This document shows, in pieces, positions 12,841-26,022 of a stretch of 64,000 nucleotides of DNA. The notes under the pieces are model-generated. The model did not search any database. It was not told the DNA's origin and saw only the letters and a program-made list of their open reading frames with translations. Location of the stretch: the NCBI GenBank assembly GCA_033398695.1, contig CM065809.1:87091644-87155643 (forward strand). Reading direction: 5' to 3'. Numbering within the stretch: position 1 is the stretch's first letter; each line of letters begins with the position of its first letter. Source of the stretch: Orobanche coerulescens (taxonomy: Eukaryota > Streptophyta > Magnoliopsida > Lamiales > Orobanchaceae). Position numbers and translations under genes: made by a program.

Positions 12841-14327
12841 GACTCCACCAAGTGGCAAGAAGCTATGGAAGCTGAGATAGACTCAATGCATGCTAATCAG
12901 GTCTGGACTTTAGTAGATCATCCTAAAGGCATAGTGCCTATTGGAAACAAATGGATCTATGAAAGAAAGACTGATGGAAATGGCAAAGTTGATACCTATA
13001 AGGCCAGGCTTGTGGCAAAGGGTTATTCCCAAAGAGAAGGAATCGATTACTTCGAGACATTCTCGCCTGTAGCTATGATTAAGTCTATTCGTATGATGCT
13101 TGCCATAGCAGCCCACTTAGATTATGAAATATGGCAAATGGATGTGAAAACGGCATTCCTAAATGGATTCCTCGAGGAGGAGTTTAAATGGAACAGCCTA
13201 AGGGATTCATATCTCAAACCAATATTCATAAAGTATGCAAACTTCAGCGTGCCATTTATAAACTGAAGCAAGCTTCACGGAGTTGGAATCTTTGTTTTAA
13301 CGAGACAGTCAAAGAGTTTGATTTTGTCCAAAACGAAAAGGATCCCTGTATTTACAAGAAGGTTAGTGGGAGCAAAATTGCGTTCTTAATACTATATGTA
13401 GATGACATTCTACTTATAGGAAACGACGTAGGAATGCTCAGTTCTGTGAAAGCTTGGCTTTCTAAAGAGTTCATTGCTACCTATATTCTGGGTATTCGTC
13501 TCTACCGGGATAGAGCGAAAAGAATGTTAGGTCTTTCCCAAGCCCTCTATATAGAAAAGATCCTGAAGCGATTTAGGATGGAAGATTCTAAAAAAGAGTT
13601 CCTTCCTATGCAACATGGTGCAAAACTTTCCTTAGAGATGTGTCCTCAAAGTGAGGAAGACAGAAAGGAAACGAGTAAGGTGCCCTATGCTTCGGCCGTA
13701 GGTAGCCTCATGTATGCTATGATTTACACTAGACCGGACATCGCCTATGCTGTGAGCATAGTAAGTCGGTTTCAGTCAAATCCAGGGCAGGAACATTGGG
13801 CTGCTGTAGAGAATATTCTTAAGTACCTAAGGAGGACTAAAGACTTGGTTCTTACATACGGCGGTGGAGAACATAGAGTGATGGGTTATACAGACTCAGA
13901 TTTTTCGGGGGACATGGATGCTCAGATGTCCACATCAGGGTATATCTTCACTCTGAACGGTGGGGCAGTTTCTGGGATAAGTGCCAATCAAAGTTGGACT
14001 ACTATCTCTACATGTCAAGCAGAATATCAGGCAGCCACAGAGGCTGCTAAAGAAGCTTTTTGGATTAAGAAGTTCACAGAGGAACTGCAAGTGGTTCCTA
14101 ATGCGGAGAAGCCCGTGACGCTGTTTTGGGACAACGATGGAGCTATTGCACAGTCTAAGGAGCCTAGGGCTCACCACAATACCAAACATATTGCGAGAAA
14201 ATATCATTTTGTTAGAGAAATGGTTCAAGAAATAAATGTTATACTGCAGAGAGTAGACACAGCAAATAACGTTGCTGATCCGCTTACCAAGCCACTATCT
14301 CAGAAGGTCTTAGAGAGACATCTGTAG
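12841..14327 (+). pseudogene. Copia-2 reverse transcriptase and RNase H fragment
   Basis: This is the 3' part of a second copia polyprotein, cut at its left edge by LTR C. The reverse transcriptase begins in frame 12865-13266 (VWTLVDHPKGIVPIGNKWIY) and shifts frame near 13187. It continues in 13188-14327 with YVDDILLIG, a short deletion before ATYILGIRLY, and a complete RNase H ending NNVADPLTKPL. It is closer to a working sequence than Copia-1 in RNase H (FWDNDGAIAQSKEP is intact here). The 5' half of Copia-2 must lie beyond LTR C and Copia-1, before the window. Confidence 0.9.
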
Positions 14328-14378
14328 AGTATGGGTATTAGATACCATAGTTTGTGGCATTGAGTGCAAGTGGTAGAT

Positions 14379-16322
14379 TGTTAGGGATATGCCCTCGAAT
14401 GCCACTCAGAGGATGAGAGAGTGAGAGTATTTGTATTGTAATTATGAATATTTAATAAGGCAATAATTATTTCTATATTATTGTATATCACTGGCATTGT
14501 GATTTGGTATATAGAATAATAGTCCTTGAATTTGAGAGCAAACATTCTACTCCTTATGAAGATAAGGAGATAGGCACTAGAAGTGTTTAGAGCTCGAATG
14601 TTTAAATCGTTCGCAAGTCGGTAAAACTTAACTGGGCAATAAGTTTAGACAAGACTTGTATAACGTGTACTTTAACATGTAGAGTGCCGGTCTTCACTAA
14701 TGGTTAGTGGGAGCATACGTTATAGGTATGCTAATGAGATTAGTATACTCGAACATGACTCACCTTGATTCGGTCACATGGATATCACTCAGGGTTTGTC
14801 AATGACTGGATCTAAAGGTTGTGATAGGTATACACAGACCTTTGACTTGAGGTTTCAGTAGGAGATGTGCTTGTGACATTAAGTTAGTCATTAGAGTAGT
14901 TCGATCCAATCGCCGGTGGGTGGGGTCAACCTCGAAATGCAACTTAATGGGCAAGTAGTAGTCTCTACTGAATACCAAGATAGAATTCTTTCTCCTGTAA
15001 GTGAGCAGGTAAATGTCCTATGCGGTTAATGGCAAATGAGATTATAAGTCTTTGGCCAAAGCATTTAGAGCTAGTTGTATTTGATACACGAGAGCTCGAT
15101 GATCTCAGTTTGCATTAACAGAAAGCATAAAGTCAAGTTACAGTAGGGTTTAACTTTACCGTGCCCCTAATACTTGACCGGGACATATGATTGAAGGGTT
15201 TATACGTATACGGTATTCACGACATAATGGTTTTGGAATGATCCGATCATTTGTTCTTAGTTGGGTTACGGTACGAAGCACTAGATTGGCTAAGTATTAC
15301 CCGTACTCCTTGGTTCCTCCCATTGCCGACTAAGACGGACCTACGGAGTCGCGCAAAAGGATATTGGATGGATAAATTTGTATTTATTATATCTTCATTA
15401 ATATTGGATATTAGATATCTAATTTTATTTATTTGATAAATCATGCGGTCTAGTGAATTGAAATTAATTACCGGGTAATTAATTTAATTCATAAATAATT
15501 ATTTCTTGGAAATATATTATTATAATTTTGTATTTGATAAAATTAATTAATTGGATTAATTAATTAAGTATAAATACATTTGGGATAAAACGAAGTGTAT
15601 TTAACGGACTAGACACGCGAATGTCCGGTACACGAACCGAGTGGCTCGGCTCGTTTTCTCACCAAAACTCAAGTGCCCCCCCCTCTCATGCTTGGAAATT
15701 CACCATGTGTTGTGTGGGGTGTGTTAGTCATATTTTACAAAGTTGAGGACAAAATGCATGAGATTTGGAATCTAATCATTTTGATATCAATTTGTATTAT
15801 ATATTGAGATGTCTTTCACACCTCAAATAATGAGTTGAAAAACACATCCCCACAAATAAGCCTTGTTCATCCGTGAGAAAAGGAGGAGGAGGAGAAAATT
15901 TTATTTTATTTTTCTTGTTCATCTTTGAGAGAAAGAAAAGAAAGAAGAGAAGAGAAGAAAAATACCGTATCAATTCCGAGCCGTGTTCTTTGAGAACGAA
16001 TTGATATTTTATTTTTCCGATCAATATCCGACGCGTGATAACGTAGATACATTCGGCATTTTCAGTGTTGGATCATTCAACAAGCTACAACGAATTGGAT
16101 TCATGTTCGTGTCGGTAATCGAGAAAAGGCTTGCTCGGATTTTTTCCTTCGAAGATTATATTATCAAAGGACTACGAGGGTAAGTATTCTTTGATTTTCT
16201 TCCTCCTTATTTATATTCGTTTATATGATGCTTGATCGGTCCGTTTTTGGGGTTTGGTTTTATCCGGTTGGACCGATTTATTTTCTGCTGCGTAATTCGA
16301 TTTTAATCACCGAATCCCAACA
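14379..16322 (+). repeat. Copia-2 3' LTR (1944 bp)
   Basis: It starts TGTTAGGGAT after the purine-rich tract GCAAGTGGTAGA and ends CGAATCCCAACA, the same terminus as Copia-1. The following bases, CTATC (16323-16327), are CACTA coding sequence and should be the target duplication. Bases from 14731 onwards recur at 53706-55299. Small open frames here (15251, 15983, 16225) are not known proteins. Confidence 0.93.
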
Positions 16323-16324
16323 CT

Positions 16325-16554
16325 ATCTTCACAAGTGCAATAGGTATTTTATGTGGAATATCCAATTGAAAAGATGGTGCATTATGTTATTAAGAAATTG
16401 CCGAGGGATTGGAGTGATACAGAGAATCAGAATATCGAAGAAGAGATTAGCAATCCAAATTTACATGATATTGACATTGGTCATGGAATTGAAATCGAAG
16501 TTGCCGAGGAGTTGCTTTAGATATGATGCCCCCCCAACACAAATTGATATTTGA
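16325..16554 (+). pseudogene. CACTA tnp2-type transposase, C-terminal end
   Basis: Reading in frame from 16325 gives SSQVQ, a TAG, then VFYVEYPIEKMVHYVI and KLPRDWSD. This is the pattern of the C-terminus of tnp2-family (TNPD) CACTA transposases, where an SQV.QVFYV motif precedes the end. The TAG replaces the glutamine before VFYV. Copia-2 inserted just upstream, so the rest of the gene, including its catalytic part, lies outside the window. Near 16500 this copy differs from the duplicate (55302-55533) by a small cluster of changes that shifts the frame. Confidence 0.65.
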
Positions 16555-16861
16555 TCACCTTAGATTAAAAAAATTGTTGTTGCTTATATAATATTACATC
16601 GTTATATTTTTGTGATATTTGTTATCTTGGACTAAAATGTATTTGGCACCCTTTGTTTTCGATGTAATTTACTGTCCTTTATTATTTCACATTGCTATAC
16701 TCGTTGTAATTTACTTGGCACTATTTGGTTGTAATATAATTTTCACCCTTTCTTTAGAAATATTGTCATCTCTATCTGTTTTTGTTTATCATGTCATTTT
16801 TCATCCTTTATCATTTTTATAAACATGTTCCTCATTCTAATGGGAACTTTACTGTGAACAG

Positions 16862-17596
16862 GATGGCATAAAAAGAAGTCCATGTCAAGTTGAACTACAA
16901 TGGAGAGTTTCATAGGACAAGTTATGTTGGTGGGACAATTCTGATTGTAACGCGAGTAGAAATTGACACTTTTTCATACCCTGTACTGATGGAATATGTG
17001 GTAGATCACATCAAGGTCTCTAAAATTGGAGGAGTTTATATCAGCAAAGGAAAGAGAGGTGGTTGGAAGTTGGTGACATGTGACCAGGACTTGGCTGAAC
17101 CTGTAAATGCCTGCAAGCATCATGAGAATTGAACTTTTATCTCGACATGACTGTTGATAAAGAAATTGACCCGATTTCTCAAGTGCAACCACACATAATC
17201 ATAAGACCAAGGAAAAACCTAATTCAAGGTAAATGTATTTATATATATATATATATATATATAGTGGCGCGTTCTATGCAGTACCAATATTAGATACAGT
17301 ACTTTACAGTACTAATTTATGCATGAGTTTTGTACTAATTATGCATGAATTATATGCATTTCGTGCATCAAAATTTCAATGCATTAAAATATGCAATATA
17401 TGCATCAAAATATTGATGCATTAAAATATTAGATTATATGCATCAATTTTTTGTGAGAATTAATGCATTGAAATTTTGATGCACGAAATGCATATATTTC
17501 ATGCATAATTAGTACAAAACTCATGGATAAATTAGTACTGTAAAGCACTGTATCTAATATTAGTACTGCATAGAACGCGTCCATATATATATATAT

Positions 17597-17628
<32 letters not shown>

Positions 17629-20600
17629 TATGAGTGACATCGTTGCTACAGTTTCTGCTAAGAAGTCGCCAGTGAAGCGTAAGTTTGTTACCACACATCA
17701 ACTCCAACAACAATTTAGGAAAATGATTAATAAGTCAGCTCAGGTCAATAAGAGGAAGAAACCCTCACCAGCACCTGTTTTGTTGTCTGGTGAACAAGAT
17801 GTAGCTCTAAAGGAGAAAGGATTCGCGAAAAGGAGATTAGAGTTAGAAGATGCTGCAAGTGATGATGAAAATATAGGAGAGAACGATGTTGCTGTTAATT
17901 TCCTTTCTTATGTTTTCTTAAAATCTTAATAATATGATAGCCTGGGACAAAATTACTCATTAGAAAGAAATATACGGAATCAGTATTATATGATGATAAA
18001 TCAGAAACAAGATACCACTTCAAAATTAATTAAGTAGAAAGCATCTACCCATTGACATGGCCGTGATATAAATTTTCTTGGTGCTACATTCTGCTACATT
18101 GCTAGCAAACACTACAATTTATGGTAAAATTGTCCAAGTACATTCCAATTGAGTCCTTTAGCTGTCAACTTAGTCACCAAAGACTTAAGACAGCTAAATG
18201 TTTGCAGCATTCATTTGAAGCATATTCTTATTGGTCTATATTTTTAGTTTTCTAATTAAGTGTAAGATCTAATATCTAGTATTGAGTTATGTGCGTCATT
18301 TTTTGCTTATTTTAAATTATATATCTAATATTGAGTTATATACTGGTTGCTTGTAGGTGCCTCCACCACCGCTGACAGAGTATGAAAAAGAGAAAATCCG
18401 TAATGTTAAAAAAAATGAAAAAGTTTATGAAAAACATGGGTTGCCCACATTGATTTCTTCTCTAAGACATGATCTAGTACAGAATAGTAAAGGCAAAGGC
18501 AAACAAGGGAAAGGCAAAGATCGTGAGGGAGGTGATGATTATATTCCGGAAAATAAGGGCGAATATGACTGTCATGATTTATTGGAGGTACATTACCTTT
18601 CAATAAATTTCTTGCTTATTGTTTTGGCTTTATGCACATAAGTATTTAACCCTGAACTACCAATAATTGCAGATCATCAGAAAGGTTAAGGCAAAAAAAG
18701 TTCAACCTGGACCAAGAACTTGTTCGCGAGACAGTGCAACCCTTGAAATTGAGAAGGAACCGAGGAAAGTTGGCATAGTAACTGAGAAGGAAGTTACAAG
18801 CTGATATCGTCCACCACTTCTAAAGCCAACATGTAGCAAAATGTTTAAACAATCAAAGAATGGTGAAGCTGCTGCTGGTTCGGTTGCTGCTTATTTAGGG
18901 TTGCGGGAATGCCAAAAGAAAAATGAGGCACCTCTAACAATAGAGAATGTTGCTGAACTAAACTTGGAATAGACTGCAAATGAAAAAGTCGACGAAGGTA
19001 AAACTATTATTTATTGTGTTAAATTGTGCTAATTTTGGCAGTATGCTATGTTTTTCTTTATTTTTCGTGTTCCTGGTATATAAAGTACGAGCTCCAAGAA
19101 AACCTAGAGGGCCAACAAAAATGGGTAGGGTTCATGCACGTGGCCCTAATGAAAAAATAGTCATCTCGTTGAACGAAAAGGGTCAAGCAATTGCAGATGA
19201 TAGCAAAATCATATCAGAGTTGAGTAATTTTTGTGGGAGTACTAGCAAGGGGTAATATATCTCTTACTTACATAAATTGGCATGTTGTTCCTGACCAATT
19301 GAAGAAGAAACTGTGGGAATATGCTCTAGTAAATTCTATTAATAAAAATAGATTTGATCATTTTCCACATTTATGCATTGAATTAATAAATTTAATTATT
19401 TAACTTTATGTTTACTATGTATAGGGTAAGTATGTTATTACCGATGATGGAAAAAAAATGGGTGTACGGACATTTATTGAGGCTTGAAGGATGCACAAGG
19501 CTCGTATGAAACCAAGCCATTATAGTAAATATAAAAGCGATGAGGAAAGGATTGAAAACAGGCCCGACCGCATTCAACTAGAATATTTTAAAATACTATT
19601 GAAGTACTGGGGTGATGAATCAGTTCAGGTACATAATAGAAATAGAATTAATTATTTTGTAGTTGGTACAGAATCGGAACTACGTACATGATCTTGTTTT
19701 TATTCTACGAAACTCATGGGGACAATGCAAAGACATCGTAAAGGATTTCTTGAGACACATACATTGGGTCCGAAACCTCTATCACTAGTTAGAGAAATCT
19801 TTGGTATGTGTTTTGGCCCATGAGTTATATTTATGGTAAATAATACGAGTTTACGATTTATCTAGAAAGAAGTGAATAAGAGTAGAATTTAAAATCTTTG
19901 ATAATTATAGATGTCATGGAATTTTTAATATTTATTAGATTAAACTAATTTAAAATCTTGTGAATATTAAATCTAGTACTAGTACATGACTTTTACGAAT
20001 TGTCTCTTAATTGTCATCTTCTTTCAAATTCGTGACTATGAAGGTTGTCATAATGTTGTTACCAAATGGGAGTTCCAGTTGGTATGATGTTTACCGATTA
20101 GGTTAAAGGTATATTTTCTTAGATTATAAAGACTCTTAATTATTTTTAAAATGGTCCCAAATGTTATCAGAACTTGAGTTCAGGCAACTTCCGATAGTCA
20201 GATTAGAAGTTACTTAATAAGGAAATTCTCAAGTGAGTTACCTGAGCTACAATCTGTTTTAGAAGAAAAAATAAAATATTTGATATAGTGTGACAAGTAA
20301 TGTTAAATGTTTCACAAAGATGGTAGTTAGAAATTGCTTTGATTAAATTGATTGTTTTCTTCAAAGTCAAAAATTGCTTTTATTAAATCTTTGAACATTT
20401 ATGTTGGCTGCTAAGTTAAAAGAATGCTTTAGCCACTGTTATGTTATTATTATTTTAAATATCCTTTTAAATCTCCTGTTATCCTATTAATGACAGAAAA
20501 ATAGCGATCCAAATCTTGCCCCGCCATCTGATGGTCTAATTTATTAGGAAACTCGTGTTTAAAACCGGATGGATGTACATGACAGATACTGATGTAGTGA

Positions 20601-20999
20601 AGTCAAAAATTGTAAGTTGTTTAATATACATGAGCACTTATTGATGTTTGATTTCAAAAATTAATGTTGTCATTCCTTGTAGACCGAGATTCAAAAGATA
20701 CTAAGTATGGGAAATTATGCCGAAGCGGATGCAATCGCTTCTAATGGGAAGTCTCATGCATGAAACTGGCTAGTGGGAATGAGAGGCAGAAAGGCTGTTT
20801 CAACATCAACTCAGGCTTCTCCTGCATACCAATACGTAACTGAGTTGACGACAAAGATTATTAATGATCTTGAGAGTGAAGTAGAAGCAAAGGTGAACAG
20901 AAAGGTACAAGAGAACATGATTTTTCTCAATAAAAATTGGGAGAAGCTAATCTCGACCTCAACTTGGATATAGGAGAATTTTATGCCATGATAAGATGA
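16862..20999 (+). pseudogene. CACTA second gene, PB1-like plus Transposase_24-like, nine exons
   Basis: A spliced model fits well: 16862-17228, 17652-17887, 18357-18587, 18673-18997, 19086-19328, 19425-19628, about 19710-19803, 20497-20611 and 20683-20999. Most junctions have GT/AG and keep frame (for example DEV|RAPRKP, LLE|IIRKV, YAL|GKYVI). Exon 1 resembles the PB1-like domain of plant transposon proteins (YNGEFHRTSYVGGTILI). Exons 5-9 resemble Transposase_24 of Ptta/En/Spm elements (VPDQLKKKLWEYAL, PDRIQLEYFKILLKYW, a C-terminal LGEANLDLN-like end in the duplicate). A lysine-rich, likely nuclear stretch lies in exons 2-3. Stops interrupt it at codon 3 (ATGGCATAA), in exon 4 (two), exon 5 and exon 6, and exon 9 is frameshifted. 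In CACTA elements this second protein usually binds subterminal repeats. Confidence 0.72.
17266..17582. mobile_element. Fold-back MITE in CACTA intron 1
   Basis: The first roughly 150 bases are repeated in inverted orientation at the other end (GCGCGTTCTATGCAGTAC against GTACTGCATAGAACGCG). The 317-bp unit therefore folds into one long hairpin rich in TGCAT motifs. It sits inside a run of TA repeats, which fits a TA target, though the TA run hides any exact duplication. There are no coding sequences; mirror-image short open frames on both strands are a by-product of the inverted repeat. Confidence 0.85.
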
Positions 21000-21002
21000 T
21001 AA

Positions 21003-23052
21003 TGTAACACCCCAAACTAGGCGGATATTACGGTTGTGAACCCCGATCGGGACCCACCAGCGAATGAAAATAGATGAATTAAATAATATAACTGCAGTAC
21101 CGAACCACATTATATTATCAAATACTCCGATGAGGAGCTTAAGTACAACACGCCAGTACAATACCGAATACTAGTATATTTTATATGAAGATAAAATACA
21201 CCACCCTGAATAAATAAACATTTCAAACGGAATTTGCAGCGGAAAATACAAATGACGAAAATGACTGAAATGACTGAAACAAACGGAATGACTGGGGCCC
21301 CCTACTAGTATCACTGGGACTCCTCGCCGTCAACATGCTCTTCCCGTGCCTTTGCCTTGCCGTGACCTGAAAACAAAATCCCCAACGGTCGCCATACGTA
21401 ACAACAATCCTCAAGGGTTGAAAATACACAATCATGATATAACTGAAATTATGAAATATCCATAGTTACGAATTACGCTGAAGAGGAGTATCATAGTACG
21501 CCCGTAATGTTTTGTGCAAGTGTACAAGATGAATGACCAGACACACCCATCCTTGTACCTAATTAGTCTCACGGAGGTAAGCGTTACCGTGTGCACGGTC
21601 CAAATGTATCGGTGAACCCAATACATGACCATCGTGTGCCCGACTAAAAATTCCACACAACCACACCCGGCCACGCAATATGAACCCAGAAGGTCATATG
21701 AACGAGAATGACCGTAATGAACATCAATGAATAATAATTCGACAGGGCCAAGAATGACTTACCGAGATGAAATTAATAGTGACATGATTGCTAACTCAAT
21801 GAAATGATTGGAACCGTCGTTCCTCGTGAATGAAGTGATTATTTGACAATTAAAAGTCTCAATACGGTTATTACCATGATGAATGAGTATGATTATGAAT
21901 GATCAACAACAAAAAGGAGTGAATATCCTTTTAACCGAGTAAGAATCAACTTACACAACCGGTGAAGAATGTCCGTCCACGAACAACGTCCTAAGTGAAA
22001 TGTCGGTCGCTCGAACAACCTTGAATAACACAATACTAATAATCCGTTCAATACACGTATCAAACACGATTACAACCAACTCAAACGTCGATACAACAAT
22101 ATCCGAACTCGTAGATGTACTCTAACGAATACGTTGAGCATATCCTTCCCGTTGGTTATAACTAAACCCAATTTATCGAAACCAACTTCCAAATGATTGA
22201 TTCAAACCAGCAAAACAATATCAATGACATCAATAATTCAATAGGAATCCACAATTCAAGTTTACAACAACATCAATCGGAAAATCCCCAAATTAACCGA
22301 AGTCAACCCCAAGGGTTCTTGAAATAATTCCGAAAATAGCCATTAAATCCGTAGAAATATATTTATCCAAGGTAGATAATCCATATCTAACATATTCCAA
22401 TAATAATCCAAGCTTACACGAAGAAATCGGAAGGAAAAACCCAAAAATCCGAAATTCTAGATCCAAGAGATTAATACCTTAGATTTGATGTTTTGGAGAT
22501 GATGAAGTGATGATTAATCCAACTCAAAGACTTGAAGGAGATGATTGATGATTACATCTCGAAGAATACTCTTCAACTCACTCCAAATCTCCCGGAATCG
22601 ATGAGAGAATGTGAAGAAATGACAAATGCCGAAATTTGGGCTAACTGTCCAATTTATAGTGATCCCAGTTTACCGCGCGCTAACCCCTATGCTTAGCGTG
22701 CGCTAACGGGTGTTCTGGATAGTCCGGTACCCACTGTCCGACAACGGTAGCACGCGCTACGTACCTTTGGTAGCGTGCGCTACGGATGTACAATTGGCGT
22801 GCGCTAACCCCAAATGTTAGCGTGCGCTAACTAATTATTTGATGCCCAGTACTGGAGTCCAGAAACCTTCTGTCCTCGGATCTGATCGTGGTAGCGTGCG
22901 CTACAATCGATATTTAGCGTGTGCTACAATATCGATTGCGTACGCTAAAAACCACTCATAGCGTGCGCTATGAATTAATCCAATGCAGTCCAGTAGCCAC
23001 TGGACTCAACTTGATTCGACCTTAGCGCGCGCTATACCGACTGCATAGCGTG
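21003..23052 (-). repeat. Tekay-A 3' LTR, first segment
   Basis: It begins TGTAACACCCC on the plus strand, which is the LTR 3' end in element sense, with a partner GGATATTACA 20 bases in that could form a terminal hairpin. The minus-strand TATA box is at 22653-22658. The TAGCGTGCGCTA palindrome array starts at about 22673 and is cut by G2 at 23052. There are no genes; open frames near 20811, 21223 and 21432 lie on LTR sequence and recur in every LTR copy. Confidence 0.93.
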
Positions 23053-24200
23053 TGTTGTGTCAAGATTTATCCATCCCGACAGGCGATCGACTATAAGGCC
23101 GAGCGACCAAGTCAACTCCAGTCAAACTATGGCTAGCTCGCCAAGTCGAAGATATCAGACCACCATCAGGTACCTAGCGATCGACTCCCAAGGCGATCGC
23201 CCTTCGGCATCTGGTGATCGACTCTAGTGTCCGGCTAAGGACGGCCGACCTACTCCCCGAACAGAGATGATCGCCCGTCAAAGTCATCAAGGACTGGATC
23301 TCAGAACAGCACCCACGTGTAGATCCACAAAAGGCGCTGACCGAAGATCTTCGCTGACAGACAAGATCTTTTGCTGACAGACAAGACCTTTGACCACAGC
23401 CTGTCACCTAACTCACCTACCGGCAGGCGCGCCGAAAGTTGTCAGTGGGACCGCCCGTGACAAAGAATCAGACGCGTGTAAGCTCCCATTGGACCGCATA
23501 CTGATCGCCAAAGCAACTCCTGCAGACTTTAAGGGAACAAGCCCATGTGCTAAAGGACGATCGCTCGATTATTATAATGCAGAAAAGGCGATCGCGCGGC
23601 GTACCCAAGTCCTATAAATAGAGAACCTCCTCCTACTGGAAAAAGGTTCCCAATTAATTTGACCTACGGTTGGGAATTCATTTCACCAACAACAGAAATA
23701 CTGAGAACATACTTATCACCAAGCTCCCGCTTTCTCGCGGAATCCATCTCAGGACTTCTTTCTCCGAATCTCTCGTCCGTAAGACGATCGGCAAGGTAAA
23801 GTCCCCACTAGACAGATTCCAAGAGATTCATAAGCCCAGGAGCCCAAGCATCCAGCTAAATACTCGCCGTGAGAGATTGTCGATCTCTCACCGCCGCGAC
23901 TGTTCATCTCCTTTGTTACAAGAACTCACAGAGCATCAAATCTGGTTCTTCCGGCAATCTACACGCTCACTAGCTAAGATAACAAGAATCTTTACACTCA
24001 TTGTAATTGTATTCTTACATTAGTACTTGTATCCCCGAATATTAGTATTAATAATATCTCGCGAGAGCATTCAAGCCCGGGACTAACAACCCCGGCAAAT
24101 CTTGTGTTATTTATCTTTCTCACGGAAGTGCTCTTGCATTTGTTTGCTATCCATCCATTCCAGCAATATCTATCTCCGGATAATATTTTGGGTAGAAACA
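23053..24200 (+). repeat. G2 5' LTR (1148 bp)
   Basis: It starts TGTTGTGTCAAG and ends GGTAGAAACA. The TATA box TATAAATA is at 23613-23620, preceded by several CGATCG-centred palindromes. It is followed directly by ATTGGCGCTAGAAG (24201-24214), the likely primer-binding site; I cannot name the tRNA with confidence. Confidence 0.9.
23613..23620 (+). promoter_or_regulatory. TATA box of G2 LTR
   Basis: CCTATAAATAGAG is a near-consensus plant TATA box, and the same sequence occurs at 34091-34098 in the other LTR. GCGATCGC-type sites lie within 100 bases upstream. Confidence 0.65.
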
Positions 24201-24330
24201 ATTGGCGCTAGAAGAAGGGGGGCATCTAACCCTCAAATTTTTATTTCTACCATCCCGAAGAACACTCACTGTTCTCGGGGCATATACTTGAAGTGACACC
24301 CACTGCACTTCAAAGAAAACCTTCAGAATC

Positions 24331-25837
24331 ATGACATCCGCCGGTACATCGAAGAAAGCCGCTCTCCGAACCGCCGGACACCATATCCCGGCTCAATCCG
24401 AACCCCAGCCGACGACAGGGGGAAGCCGCAGCAACGCTAGACCTCTCACTCGATCAGTTCCAAACCAAGGAACAGATCGAGGAGGCTATGGCCATCCTAG
24501 AGGAGCGACAGAGAGCATGCGCGTCGCCCGCGATAACTCCCTCGATCATCCTCCGCATGGGAAAATGGAAATTCAGCGGGCTACTGAACGAGCGATCGTC
24601 AGAAAGCCCCAATTCGCGAGGAAAGGCTCTCGCACGACCGGACGGATCCATATTCAATCGCTTGGGGCGCGACCCATCCTGGCGACCGGGGCATTATGTT
24701 TCCAACCTTGAAAAGACGGAATCCGAATCCGTCACCAGGAGTTCGGCCTACCCACCTCACAGCCGAACACAGGTCAGCCATCTGATTCCCGCCCCGATCG
24801 CCAGGGGATCAGTACTCAATCGCCTCGGCTCCCGCTCCGAGCGCCGAGCCGCTAGCAGTCAGGACACGGCGATGGCCGCCATACAACGCCAGCTCGACGA
24901 GATGAGAGCACTCTTGGACACTGGGTCAAGCGCCAGCAAAAAGATCGCCGGGCCGACCGAGCCACTCGCGGTCCACATCGAGCTTGCCCCCATACAACCA
25001 ACGATCGCTCCTCCCAAAACACCTCTGTATGAGGGGAGATCGGACCCCGAAACCCACCTGAGTAAATTCCGAATCTATATGACTGGATGTGGGGCATCTG
25101 ATGCAACCAAGTGCCGGATCTTCCCGTTAACATTGGGCGAGCTGGCCCATAGGTGGTACGTCTCACTACCACCACGACCAATCACCTCCTTTAAGAAACT
25201 GGCGAATGACTTCACGTCATACTTCGCCAGCAAGGTCGCCAGACCAGAAGGCCCCCACCACGTGATAAAAATCAAGCAGGGGAAGGACGAGTCAGACGCA
25301 GATTACATCGATTGGGTAGACGAAATCATCCTCACCGGCGAACCCGTCAGTGACGAGCTCGCTCTCTATTCGGTCATGGGGGGATTCCACGGACACTCTC
25401 CCATGTTTAGACATCTCTCCAAGGATATTCCCCCAACTTACGCGATCTTCCGCGCTAAAGCTGCCAACTTTCTGGCCAGGTAAAGGCTACTCACCCTCCA
25501 CCTAGGCGAGGAAACGCCATCTCCTGTCCAGAAGATAGCGATCGCCAAAGCAAAGAAGGCGATCGCCAAGCCACCCGGAGATCTCAAGGCCTTCGAGGAC
25601 ATGGAGGCCCATCTCCTCCATACGTTCAACCGAACTCCGGCACATATTTTCTATGCCATCAAGGGGCACGAAGAGCTCAAAAAGCCAAAGGCGATAAGGG
25701 ACCACGGTCACCTGGACAACAATCAATATTGTGCCTACCATAAGAGTCCCGGACACAGCACCAACCAATGCCGCGACCTCCTCAAACAGCTCTGGAGATT
25801 GTTCGAGGAAGGCAAGTTGGACAGCTTATTGGCCTAG
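24331..25837 (+). pseudogene. G2 gag
   Basis: The likely start is the ATG at 24331 (MTSAGTSKKAA). The reading frame shifts at a G-run near 24420, and the main frame then runs to 25483 (331 residues in that frame from 24488). Around 25000-25480 is a retrotransposon gag domain (PLYEGRSDPETHLSKFRIYM, WYVSLPPRPITSFKKLANDF). A TAA at 25481 breaks the frame. The continuation carries a histidine-containing knuckle, YCAYHKSPGHSTNQC (about 25726-25770), typical of Tat/Athila-type gag. Two GCGATCGCC copies inside the gene encode a repeated AIAKAKKAIAK stretch. Capsid function is inferred from family. Confidence 0.82.
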
Positions 25838-26022
25838 CCAAAGCCCCTACCAATCTCTAGACACGATCGTCCGAGTCGAACACAAAACAGGCTGGGAAGC
25901 TCATACGAGCCGATCTCTGGATCAACCTCGGCGACCGTCTCTACATGCTTCAATCAAGAGAAGGAGATCTCGGAAGTCTCCTCGATCTCCCTCCTTATTT
26001 AAGAAACTGGAGGACTCGCTCG

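Noticed and set aside
17429..17713. Minus-strand open frame overlapping the MITE
   Set aside because: It mirrors the plus-strand frame 17233-17424 because the MITE is an inverted repeat, and its start is TA-microsatellite-encoded.
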